NCBI GenBank assembly: GCA_017394475.1
Contig: JAFPYQ010000275.1
Span: 1-6,369, forward strand
DNA: 6,369 nucleotides
Direction of reading: 5' to 3'
Source of the DNA: Oscillospiraceae bacterium
Lineage (GTDB): Bacteria; Bacillota; Clostridia; Oscillospirales; Ruminococcaceae
The notes under the pieces were generated by a model. That model was not told the origin of the DNA, made no database searches, and worked only from the letters and a program-made list of their open reading frames with translations. Below, in pieces: positions 1 through 5,789 of the stretch. The position numbers were made by a program, and so were the translations under genes. Numbering within the stretch: the first letter of the stretch is position 1; the number at the start of each line of letters is the position of its first letter.

Positions 1-110
1 GACGTGTTGCCACGAAAGGAGTTTCTTCCTTCAGTGGCAGCGGATGCGGGCAAGCACCGCGCACCAGGTGCTTCGTCTGCAGGCAACATCCCGTCCCGCA
101 GCACTTGACG
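1..110. other. Hairpin-rich non-coding segment, possible structured RNA
   Basis: No credible gene covers this stretch. Bases 6-13 pair with 34-41 and, inside that, 16-20 (AAGGA) pair with 27-31 (TCCTT) around a six-base loop. Bases 52-58 (AAGCACC) pair with 67-73 (GGTGCTT). TGCGGG at 45-50 can pair with CCCGCA at 95-100 and would enclose the second hairpin. An alternative pairing, AGGTGCT at 66-72 with AGCACTT at 100-106 (one G-U), excludes that hairpin. The element could belong to a plus-strand RNA starting outside the window, or to the 3' untranslated part of the minus-strand transporter mRNA. I do not recognise it as a known RNA family. Confidence 0.4.
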
Positions 111-130
111 CGCTTACCCTACTCTGACTC

Positions 131-159
131 TGATAACGGTGTTAGTTATTTGCTTTTTT
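131..159 (+). terminator. Weak possible terminator converging on the transporter gene
   Basis: ATAAC at 133-137 can pair with GTTAT at 145-149, and a run of six T follows at 154-159. The stem is short and AT-rich, so this is a weak intrinsic terminator at best. It would end a plus-strand transcript, such as one carrying the hairpins at 1-110, at the stop codon of the convergent transporter gene. I see no good intrinsic terminator for the transporter itself on the minus strand here. Confidence 0.2.
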
Positions 160-1490
160 CAAGCCTTTTCCCCGCCCTTTTTGGGGATCATGGTGAAGCA
201 GACGATGCACGCCACGACGTACAGCGCAAGGGTCACATACAGCACCGTCTGGTACCCCTGGGTGTTGACGGAGACGACGGTCCCGTCCGAAAGCACCATG
301 TCACGGAACTCTCCCACGTGCTTTACGATATAGGTGGCCAGCTGGTTCCCCGTAAGGCCGGCTATGGCCCACGCCGACAGGCACATCCCGTGCACCGCCG
401 AGATGCTCTTCATCCCGAAGTGGTCCGAAAGGAGCGTGGGCACGTTGGAGAAGCCGCCGCCGTAGCCTGCGTTGACAAAGAATATCAGCGCCAGTACCAG
501 GAATATGAGCAGTCCGTTACCCTCGCCGTTCTTGATGCCCTGAGTAAGCATAACAAGTGCCGTGAAGACGATGGAGAGGATGAATATCAGCTTGTAAACG
601 GAGTTTCTGTCCTTCATGGTGTCAGCCCATGCAGAGAAGCCCAGTCGTCCGCCTGCATTGAATATGGCGGAAACAGTGGAGATGATGCCTGCGAATGCTG
701 CAAGTCCCACGCACTTTACTATCATCTTCTCCTGTGAGATGAGTGCAAGGCCGCAGGTGATGTTGATGTAGAACATCAGCCAGATACCTATATAGTTGGA
801 GATGGGGCGAGTGCGGAGGGTCTCCATGATGCCGGGTTTCTTCTCACCGCTCTGGGGCTCATGCCAGGAGTCGGGCTTTTTGAGGAGAAGGTGACCTACG
901 AACATCATGATGAAGTATACTACAGCCAGGATCCAGAACATCTTGTAGATCTCGCCGTTCTTGTTGTCGCCCAGTATAGCCTGCATAACAGGGGATGCTA
1001 TTGCCTTTGCGGCACCAAAGCCTGCCACTGCAAGACCCGTTGCAAGTCCCTTTCTGTCGGAGAACCACAGCATCAGTGTCTTGACGGGGGAGAGATAACC
1101 TGTTCCCAGGCCTATGCCCATGATAAAGCCATAGCTTATGTATATACCGATAAGGGAGAGCAGAGAACCCTTGTGGTTTCCGCCGTACCAGATGAAAAAG
1201 CCTGTGCCTGCCATACCTGCCGCAAAGCAGATGGTAGCGATGAGGGAGGACTTGTGTATATCCTTCTCAACGATGTTGCCCAAAAATGCAGCAGACATAC
1301 CCAGAAAGAATATGGCAAAGCTGAATGCCCATTCTGTTGCGCCCTTGGAAAATCCGATGTGATCGGCTATCTCCTGTGAAAAGATAGACCAGCAGTAAAC
1401 AGTACCGATACTGCAGTGCAGAAGAAGTGCGGGGATCGCTGCCCTCACCCACTTGTTCTGGCGCCAGCCGCCTGTTGTTTTTTCCGCCAT
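159..1490 (-). CDS. OFA-family major facilitator superfamily transporter
   Basis: Predicted 443-residue, 12-helix inner-membrane carrier for a small anion, probably a carboxylate. The signature GTVYCWSIF at residues 29-37 in the first helix is typical of the oxalate/formate antiporter (OFA) family, whose E. coli member YhjX has a similar GSVYTWSLF. The helix 4-5 region has GYLSPVK (131-137) and SDRKGLATG (144-152), the cytoplasmic-loop motif of the family. NAGGRLGFSAWAD (278-290) is the matching motif in the second half. A charged central loop lies at about 203-230, and the C-terminus PKKGGEKA is basic. Helix 11 (about 363-388) contains no lysine, whereas OxlT uses a helix-11 lysine for oxalate, so oxalate is not a safe substrate call; formate, lactate or pyruvate are as likely. 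The start is the ATG at 1488-1490, eight bases after AAAGGGA. The gene stands alone, with its own promoter. Confidence 0.9.
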   Translation of the reverse strand: MAEKTTGGWRQNKWVRAAIPALLLHCSIGTVYCWSIFSQEIADHIGFSKGATEWAFSFAIFFLGMSAAFLGNIVEKDIHKSSLIATICFAAGMAGTGFFIWYGGNHKGSLLSLIGIYISYGFIMGIGLGTGYLSPVKTLMLWFSDRKGLATGLAVAGFGAAKAIASPVMQAILGDNKNGEIYKMFWILAVVYFIMMFVGHLLLKKPDSWHEPQSGEKKPGIMETLRTRPISNYIGIWLMFYINITCGLALISQEKMIVKCVGLAAFAGIISTVSAIFNAGGRLGFSAWADTMKDRNSVYKLIFILSIVFTALVMLTQGIKNGEGNGLLIFLVLALIFFVNAGYGGGFSNVPTLLSDHFGMKSISAVHGMCLSAWAIAGLTGNQLATYIVKHVGEFRDMVLSDGTVVSVNTQGYQTVLYVTLALYVVACIVCFTMIPKKGGEKA

Positions 1491-1498
1491 TGTTATCG

Positions 1499-1513
1499 TC
1501 CCTTTCTTCCTCC
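1499..1513 (-). promoter_or_regulatory. Ribosome binding site of the OFA transporter
   Basis: On the minus strand the purine run GGAGGAAGAAAGGGA precedes the ATG. The proximal AAAGGGA (1505-1499) has eight bases of spacing and is the likely site. The distal GGAGG (1513-1509) lies 18 bases away, too far for direct use, and partly falls in a small TCCGG/CCGGA hairpin (1511-1525). Confidence 0.6.
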
Positions 1514-1564
1514 GGTATGGCCGGAAAAGACCATGCCAAAGCCTAAAATAAAAAAACTTTAACT

Positions 1565-1593
1565 ATTATACTACATCGTATAGGAAAAATCAA
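1565..1593 (-). promoter_or_regulatory. SigA-type promoter of the OFA transporter
   Basis: On the minus strand, TTGATT (1593-1588) is followed after exactly 17 bases by a perfect TATAAT (1570-1565). Transcription should start near 1558, giving a leader of about 68 bases before the transporter ATG. Confidence 0.75.
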
Positions 1594-1627
1594 GCATTTT
1601 TTATTAAGAAAACTGAATATTATGTAT

Positions 1628-1737
1628 ATCGGTGGTCGGTGATCAGACTTTCCCGCTATATTCTACTGTATCTTGGCACTATGCGTTCTTAGTTTATCTA
1701 TGCTGCCGGGGGAAGTGATCGGTGGTCAGTGGACAGG
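1628..1737. repeat. Degenerate 7-base tandem repeats with an exact 10-base direct repeat
   Basis: ATCGGTGGTC occurs exactly at 1628-1637 and 1718-1727. Around both copies the sequence follows a seven-base period of the form GTGRTCR (GTGGTCG, GTGATCA; then GTGATCG, GTGGTCA, GTGGACA). The two clusters sit in the spacer between the transporter promoter and the terminator of the coiled-coil gene. No protein is encoded here. It resembles the short tandem heptamers scattered in intergenic DNA of some bacteria. Confidence 0.5.
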
Positions 1738-1754
1738 GGGGGATGCGTACAGAC

Positions 1755-1781
1755 AAAAAATACGGCAGCAAGCGCTGCCGT
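1755..1781 (-). terminator. Rho-independent terminator of the coiled-coil gene
   Basis: Read on the minus strand, ACGGCAGC and GCTGCCGT form a perfect 8-bp GC-rich stem with a GCTT loop (1781-1762), followed by a U tract (the A run at 1755-1760 on the plus strand). It begins six bases after the TGA of the 854-residue gene. Confidence 0.92.
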
Positions 1782-1787
1782 GATTTT

Positions 1788-4352
1788 TCAGCATTTTACC
1801 AGTGAAGGCTGCAGAACTCTGTTGTTCTTCAGGTTCTTGTAGCCCTGGAGCACGACTTCCTGTACAGGTCCGTCGGGTGCAGGTGCCTTGGACTTTGCGA
1901 AGAAGGCTGCCTTTCTTGCCTCTCTGGACATTACCTTAGAATGCATCTCCTCGTTGAAGGGATCACCGGGCTTGGTGTCAAGCAGTGCGAAGTGAGGTGA
2001 ATCGTAGCTGCTGTTGTGGAAGTCCAGGAAGTATTTGAAGATGTAGTTGAGGGTCTTTATATCCGAGAAGTCCTCGTTGAGTATCTTCTGCTGTGCAAAT
2101 TCCCACAGACCCTGTACATGTCCCCACTGAGCGCCTGCGGAAAGGAAGCTGCGGACTGTGAGGTTCTCGGGGAATACATCCTTCAGGCCTGCCTTTGTTG
2201 CGGGAGTAAGGCTCTTGTACTTCTCGAATACATTGGTGAGATCACCGAAGGTGGAGTTGTAAGCCTCCATTTCGTTGGACATCTGAACGAACTGTTCTTC
2301 GCGTTCCTGAGCCTGCTTGTTCAGGGTGATGACCTGCTCGGAGAGCTCATCGGTGTGCTTTTTCAGTGCCTCTGCGTAGTTGCTGAGCTCCTCTACCTGA
2401 GCATCCTTTGTGGCAAATGCCTCACTGTAGGATGTGACTTGTGCGGTAAGCTCGCCTATCTTCTGTGAAAGCGGCTCTACGGACTGTTTGAGCTGGGCTA
2501 TCTCGTTCTCTCTCTGAGCGGCGATGGAGCGCGCGTTCTCTACTTCCTCGGCATAGGCATTTGCGGTAGCTGCATACTCGTTTATCTTCTCGCGCAGTAC
2601 TATCATGCCCTGGAGCTGAGTATTGAGGTTTGCTATGGTCTCGTCCTTTGCCTTTGCTTCGGAAACGGCCTCGGTAACCTTTATCTGCAGGTCTGTTACC
2701 TTGCTTGCCTCGTTGGATGCGGCTTCGTTTGCCTTTTCTACCTGATTCTTGAGGAATTCGGCCTTTTCGGTAAGGGTCCTTACCTGAGCGGCAAGATCCG
2801 CTGTCCTTGCTTCCTCACCAGCCTTGAATTCTTCAAACTCGGTCTTTGTTCTGAATGCTTCCTCGGTCTTGGCTGAAAGCTCCTCCTTGGCTTTCTCGGT
2901 CTCTGCACGCATGTTTTCCAGTTCACGCTCTGCATCAGCGAGCTTCTTATCCGCTTCGGACTGATATGCCTCACGCTGGGCGACCGCACTCTCTGCCTTG
3001 GCATCCGCCTCGATTATCTTAGCCTCATACTGTGCTCTGAGTTCTGCAGATACCTGCTCTGCCTTCTGTTCGACCTTTTCGGCTGTTTCCTTCTCGGCAG
3101 TCTCCAGCTTTTCTTTCAGCTCATTTATCTGACCCTCAAATTCGGATACCTTGGACTCCAGCTCTGACTTAGCGGCTTCTGCAGCAGCTTCTGCGCTGCT
3201 CTTTGCTTCCTCGAGCTCCTTGTCCTTTTCTTCTATCCTCTCTTCAAGGTTCTTCTTTTCGGTCTCGAATTCCTCTTCCCTGAGCTTCTTCTGTTCCTCA
3301 AAGCTCTCCTCAAGGGTCTTCTTCTCCTGCCCGAAGCTCTCTTCAAGGGACTTTCTCAGTTCGGATATCTCTTCCTCGTGGCTTGCAGACTTTGATTCGA
3401 GCTCATCTGAAAGTGCCTTTCTCTGCTCCTCAAAGCTGTTGGTGAGCTCCTCTCTGGTGCTCTCTATCTTGCTTTCAAGCTCAGCCTTCTCTGCGGAGAA
3501 CTTCTCCTGTTCCTCGCTGCGCTCTCTTTCGATATTCTCTATCTTAGATCTCTGAGCCTCGATCTCATCTGCCTTTGTCTGGGCATCGGCCTTTGCGTTC
3601 TCGAGGTCTGCGGAAAGCTCGTTAAGGCGCTCGTTGAGCCTGCCTATCTCGCTGTCCTTCTCGGAATCGGAGGAATCGAGGTGGTTCTTCATTTCCTCAA
3701 CGGAGGTGTTGAGGGTCTCTATCTGAGCCTTGAGAGCAGTCTCGGATGCGGACAGCTCGGATATGCGCCTGTCCTTTTCCTCAGCCTGTTCTTCGAGTTC
3801 CTTTGATCTGCCGGTAAGGCTGTCTATGGTCTCCTGCAGGACTGCGGCGGCTTTTTCACTGTCCTCTTTGAGCTGTGCTATCTTTTCTTCTGCAGCGCGT
3901 TCGCTCTCTTCCTTTATCTGAGCGATCTTCTCCTCTGCGGCTCTCTCGCTGTCTTCTCTGATCTGTGCGATCCTTTCCTCGGCAGCCTTTTCATTGTCGG
4001 AGCCTGCGGTCTCCATATCGGAGAGGCGGGAGGCGGATTCCTCTATCTTTCTCTCTGCTTCGGAGAGTTTTTCTTCGAGTTCCTCTATCCTCTTAGTCTT
4101 TTCTTCGTTCTCAACGCGCACAGCAGCAGCGGTGCCGGAAATATCGTTGAATTCCGACAGCAGCTTCTCATATTTTTCGGCAGCCTCGGCATCACTGCGA
4201 GCGATCTGCTCCTCAAGTGCCTTTATCTTAGCCTCGTAGTCGGTGATCTTCCCGGATACGCTGTCATCACTGAGAGCTTTCATTATCTCCGATCTGGCTT
4301 CATCATCGGAAAGACATTCAATAAGCAGCTTTTTAAATTCAAACAGTTCCAT
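1788..4352 (-). CDS. Giant coiled-coil protein with GrpE-like C-terminal domain
   Basis: An 854-residue, acidic, probably cytoplasmic protein with no signal peptide or membrane segment. Residues 1-30 form a short helical head (MELFEFKKLLIECLSDDEAR). From about 35 to 695 the sequence is almost continuous Glu/Lys/Ala coiled coil. It includes three 15-residue repeats (123-167, AAEEKIAQ-type) and four 11-residue repeats (335-378, LEESF..EKK-type). Residues about 700-785 are compact, aromatic-rich and helical (QWGHVQGLWEF at 742-752). Residues 795-854 resemble the GrpE beta domain: GDPFNEEMH (796-804) matches the G..FDPN.H pattern, and EVVLQGYKN with NRVLQPSLVKC matches the EVLQKGYK / RVIRPSMVKV end of GrpE. 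GrpE likewise has a long helix, then a helical bundle, then this domain, but totals only about 190 residues. Nucleotide exchange for an Hsp70-like partner is an inference; no such partner is in the window. The start ATG has AGGTGG seven bases upstream. Confidence 0.85.
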   Translation of the reverse strand: MELFEFKKLLIECLSDDEARSEIMKALSDDSVSGKITDYEAKIKALEEQIARSDAEAAEKYEKLLSEFNDISGTAAAVRVENEEKTKRIEELEEKLSEAERKIEESASRLSDMETAGSDNEKAAEERIAQIREDSERAAEEKIAQIKEESERAAEEKIAQLKEDSEKAAAVLQETIDSLTGRSKELEEQAEEKDRRISELSASETALKAQIETLNTSVEEMKNHLDSSDSEKDSEIGRLNERLNELSADLENAKADAQTKADEIEAQRSKIENIERERSEEQEKFSAEKAELESKIESTREELTNSFEEQRKALSDELESKSASHEEEISELRKSLEESFGQEKKTLEESFEEQKKLREEEFETEKKNLEERIEEKDKELEEAKSSAEAAAEAAKSELESKVSEFEGQINELKEKLETAEKETAEKVEQKAEQVSAELRAQYEAKIIEADAKAESAVAQREAYQSEADKKLADAERELENMRAETEKAKEELSAKTEEAFRTKTEFEEFKAGEEARTADLAAQVRTLTEKAEFLKNQVEKANEAASNEASKVTDLQIKVTEAVSEAKAKDETIANLNTQLQGMIVLREKINEYAATANAYAEEVENARSIAAQRENEIAQLKQSVEPLSQKIGELTAQVTSYSEAFATKDAQVEELSNYAEALKKHTDELSEQVITLNKQAQEREEQFVQMSNEMEAYNSTFGDLTNVFEKYKSLTPATKAGLKDVFPENLTVRSFLSAGAQWGHVQGLWEFAQQKILNEDFSDIKTLNYIFKYFLDFHNSSYDSPHFALLDTKPGDPFNEEMHSKVMSREARKAAFFAKSKAPAPDGPVQEVVLQGYKNLKNNRVLQPSLVKC
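3219..3350 (-). repeat. Four 11-residue coiled-coil repeats inside the giant protein
   Basis: Residues 335-378 divide into four 11-residue units: SLEESFGQEKK, TLEESFEEQKK, LREEEFETEKK and NLEERIEEKDK. Hendecads of this kind form nearly straight coiled coils, unlike ordinary heptads. The DNA is correspondingly a degenerate 33-base tandem repeat. Confidence 0.8.
3852..3986 (-). repeat. Three 15-residue coiled-coil repeats inside the giant protein
   Basis: Residues 123-167 are three near-identical 15-residue units: AAEERIAQIREDSER, AAEEKIAQIKEESER and AAEEKIAQLKEDSEK. In the DNA this is a 45-base tandem repeat with mostly synonymous or conservative changes, suggesting duplication followed by drift. 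Confidence 0.85.
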
Positions 4353-4357
4353 AATAT

Positions 4358-4365
4358 GCCCACCT
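4358..4365 (-). promoter_or_regulatory. Ribosome binding site of the coiled-coil gene
   Basis: On the minus strand AGGTGGGC lies upstream of the ATG, with seven bases between AGGTGG and the start codon. It supports the annotated start over the next internal methionine, which is residue 24. Confidence 0.7.
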
Positions 4366-4376
4366 ATCTAAAATAT

Positions 4377-4390
4377 TACTGCCCGCAGTA
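4377..4390. promoter_or_regulatory. Dyad in the leader of the coiled-coil gene
   Basis: TACTGC, two C, then GCAGTA make a perfect 6-bp inverted repeat with a two-base centre. It lies 25 bases upstream of the ATG, inside the predicted leader of about 105 bases. It could be a protein-binding site or an RNA hairpin just above the ribosome binding site; no partner is known. Confidence 0.35.
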
Positions 4391-4464
4391 TGCAGAGCGC
4401 ACCAAAACAAAAAGGCACAAAACGAGCCTTGATAATTTGTACATAAATTAAACTATTTTTATAT

Positions 4465-4493
4465 ATTATAGCATATACAAATTGATTTGTCAA
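4465..4493 (-). promoter_or_regulatory. Consensus SigA promoter of the coiled-coil gene
   Basis: Read on the minus strand, TTGACA (4493-4488), a 17-base spacer and TATAAT (4470-4465) match the housekeeping consensus at every position. A TG one base before the -10 box makes it an extended -10. Start of transcription is expected near 4458. This predicts high basal expression unless repressed. Confidence 0.9.
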
Positions 4494-4738
4494 ATCCTTT
4501 TTGGTATAAATGAATAAATGATAAATGCCGATTTGATACCGATTTGTTACTATATTGTAATATTTTGACGGAATATTTGGAGATATGCACAAATGAATCC
4601 CATAAAATTTGTGGGATATAATATGAAAGAAAGACTGTAAGAAAATTCTGTGTTATGACGAAATTTCGGACATGTTTTTGTAGAATTTATACATATCTGA
4701 AAAACACGCCGCAGAAAAGAAAAAAATACGATTTTTTC
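4494..4738. other. AT-rich divergent intergenic region with repeats and dyads
   Basis: No gene is supported here. It contains an 11-base direct repeat (CCGATTTGATA at 4528-4538, CCGATTTGTTA at 4539-4549), a hairpin-forming inverted repeat ATCCCA/TGGGAT (4597-4602 and 4612-4617), an overlapping inverted repeat CACAAAT/ATTTGTG (4588-4594 and 4607-4613), and a perfect palindrome CGAAATTTCG (4659-4668). A TATAAT at 4617-4622 has no good -35 box at the right distance. These are plausible regulator sites for the two divergent promoters flanking the region, but none matches an operator I can name. Confidence 0.4.
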
Positions 4739-4740
4739 TT
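4717..4740. promoter_or_regulatory. A/T inverted repeat overlapping the speD -35 box
   Basis: AAGAAAAAA (4717-4725) and TTTTTTCTT (4732-4740) form a 9-bp inverted repeat around a six-base centre. The right arm shares its last two bases with the -35 hexamer of the speD promoter. It could act as an UP-like or bent upstream element, or as an operator. Confidence 0.35.
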
Positions 4741-4767
4741 GACATGAGGGCTCATTTGTGCTAAAAT
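4739..4767 (+). promoter_or_regulatory. SigA-type promoter of speD
   Basis: Perfect TTGACA (4739-4744), 17-base spacer, TAAAAT (4762-4767). Transcription should begin near 4774, only about nine bases before the upstream in-frame ATG at 4783, which argues against that ATG being the start. A copy of TCATTTGTGC (4752-4761) lies in the spacer. Confidence 0.85.
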
Positions 4768-4812
4768 GTATTTTGACTTTTTATGGAACATAGTAGTTCC
4801 ATTGATATTTTT

Positions 4813-4819
4813 AAGGGGG
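4813..4819 (+). promoter_or_regulatory. Ribosome binding site that fixes the speD TTG start
   Basis: AAGGGGG is followed after eight bases by TTG at 4828. The alternative ATG at 4783 has no purine-rich sequence in front of it. Confidence 0.75.
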
Positions 4820-4827
4820 CGTGCCAG

Positions 4828-5613
4828 TTGTCGGGAAACAGACTTCGCCTTTTCGGTTTCAATAACCTTACGAAGACACTTAGTTTCAACATCTATGATA
4901 TTTGCTATGCCAAGAGCCTGAGGGAACAGAAGGATTACCTGAAATATATTGATGAACAGTACAATTCGGAACGTCTTACCAACATCCTGTGTGATGTTAC
5001 GGAGATGATAGGCGCTCATGTGCTCAATATATCAAAGCAGGACTATGAGCCCCAGGGCGCATCGGTGACGCTGCTTGTTTCCGAGGAACACAGGGAAAAG
5101 GCCGAGGGCACAGTGGTAAGGAATATCCCCGAGGAGATCGCAGGTCATCTTGACAAGAGCCATCTCACGGTGCACACCTATCCGGAATTCCATCCCGATA
5201 ATGCCATCACCACTTTCAGAGTGGATATCGATGTATCCACCTGCGGTGAGATAACACCTCTTAAATCTCTCGATTATCTGATAGGCAGCTTTGATTCGGA
5301 CATCATAACCATAGATTACCGCGTCCGCGGCTTCACAAGGGATGAAGAAGGGCACAAGCTGTTCATAGATCACGATATAACCTCCATTCAGAACTATATC
5401 GATGAAAAGACCCTTGAAAAGTATGATGCCATTGATATAAATGTATATCAGGCAAATATATTCCACACAAAGATGATGATAAAGGATATCGTGCTGCAGA
5501 ATTATCTGTTCAACACCGATACCTATGAGCTGGCACCCAAGCGCAGACTGGAGATTAACGACCTTCTCCGCCGTGAGATGATAGAAATATTCAGCGGTGC
5601 AAATATCTTCTGA
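4828..5613 (+). CDS. speD: S-adenosylmethionine decarboxylase proenzyme, class 1A (SpeD)
   Basis: Decarboxylates S-adenosylmethionine to provide the aminopropyl donor for spermidine synthesis in the cytoplasm. Started at TTG 4828 the product is 261 residues, close to the roughly 264 of E. coli SpeD, and the N-terminus ([17 protein letters not shown]) aligns with the E. coli start; beginning at ATG 4783 would add 15 unmatched residues. The proenzyme should self-cleave between Lys110 and Ser111 in [12 protein letters not shown], the serine becoming the catalytic pyruvoyl group. Cys139 in VSTCG corresponds to the catalytic cysteine of E. coli Spe[19 protein letters not shown] and [10 protein letters not shown] segments are also highly conserved. 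All key residues are present, so it should be active. No speE or other polyamine gene is adjacent. It has its own promoter and is probably a single-gene transcript. Confidence 0.95.
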   Translation: MSGNRLRLFGFNNLTKTLSFNIYDICYAKSLREQKDYLKYIDEQYNSERLTNILCDVTEMIGAHVLNISKQDYEPQGASVTLLVSEEHREKAEGTVVRNIPEEIAGHLDKSHLTVHTYPEFHPDNAITTFRVDIDVSTCGEITPLKSLDYLIGSFDSDIITIDYRVRGFTRDEEGHKLFIDHDITSIQNYIDEKTLEKYDAIDINVYQANIFHTKMMIKDIVLQNYLFNTDTYELAPKRRLEINDLLRREMIEIFSGANIF

Positions 5614-5643
5614 TTTGTGTTATGTATACAAATATTCAATGCT

Positions 5644-5670
5644 GCATTTGTGTATAATGTTGATTTTTTT
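5644..5670 (+). terminator. Weak possible terminator after speD
   Basis: GCATT (5644-5648) can pair with AATGT (5656-5660), and a run of seven T follows at 5664-5670. The stem is short and AT-rich, so some readthrough into ireB is likely if this works at all. ATTTGT/ACAAAT (5613-5618 and 5628-5633) form another small dyad next to the stop codon, without a T run. Confidence 0.3.
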
Positions 5671-5679
5671 GCGAATTAC

Positions 5680-5708
5680 TTGTAAAAAGGGGATAAAAGT
5701 TGTATAAT
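5680..5708 (+). promoter_or_regulatory. SigA-type promoter of ireB
   Basis: TTGTAA (5680-5685), 17-base spacer, perfect TATAAT (5703-5708). The transcript should begin near 5715, leaving a leader of about 75 bases before the TTG start. Confidence 0.75.
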
Positions 5709-5714
5709 AGGATA

Positions 5715-5755
5715 AGAGCAGGATGTTCTGTTGACAGACCTGCCGCAGCTACTCT
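5715..5755 (+). promoter_or_regulatory. Structured leader of the ireB mRNA
   Basis: GCAGG (5718-5722) pairs with CCTGC (5739-5743), and stacked above it TCTGT (5727-5731) pairs with ACAGA (5734-5738), leaving a four-base bulge on one side. AGAG (5715-5718) could alternatively pair with CTCT (5752-5755). The structure lies at the very 5' end of the predicted transcript, where it could protect it or regulate it. Confidence 0.4.
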
Positions 5756-5777
5756 GATGAGTAAATGATCGCAATGT

Positions 5778-5785
5778 GGGGTGAG
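5778..5785 (+). promoter_or_regulatory. Ribosome binding site that fixes the ireB TTG start
   Basis: GGGGTGAG resembles the GGAGGTGA anti-anti-SD sequence, with eight bases between GGGG and TTG at 5790. The upstream GTG at 5781 lies inside this site, and the downstream ATG at 5808 is too far from it. Confidence 0.65.
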
Positions 5786-5789
5786 ACCT

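Noticed and set aside
1..45. Cobalamin riboswitch, because GCCACTG appears on the minus strand
   Set aside because: No B12 box (AGYCMGGAGACCTGCC-like) or other conserved core elements are present.
105..737. Plus-strand open frame of 210 codons
   Set aside because: It lies antisense to the OFA transporter, has no binding site or domain, and its composition is that of a shadow frame.
1628..1737. CRISPR array
   Set aside because: Units are only seven bases, degenerate and without regular spacers.
3151..3555. Plus-strand serine-rich open frames opposite the coiled-coil gene (also 3730-3921 and 3994-4239)
   Set aside because: Serine/leucine-rich antisense frames are the expected by-product of Glu/Lys-rich coding DNA; no start signals.
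1788..4352. SMC or Rad50-type ATPase
   Set aside because: No Walker A, Walker B or ABC signature motif at either end; only the coiled coil is shared.
4783..4827. ATG at 4783 as the speD start
   Set aside because: No ribosome binding site, only about nine bases from the predicted transcript start, and the added residues do not match SpeD relatives.
5032..5466. Minus-strand open frame of 144 codons inside speD
   Set aside because: Fully antisense to a well-conserved enzyme, with no recognisable product.
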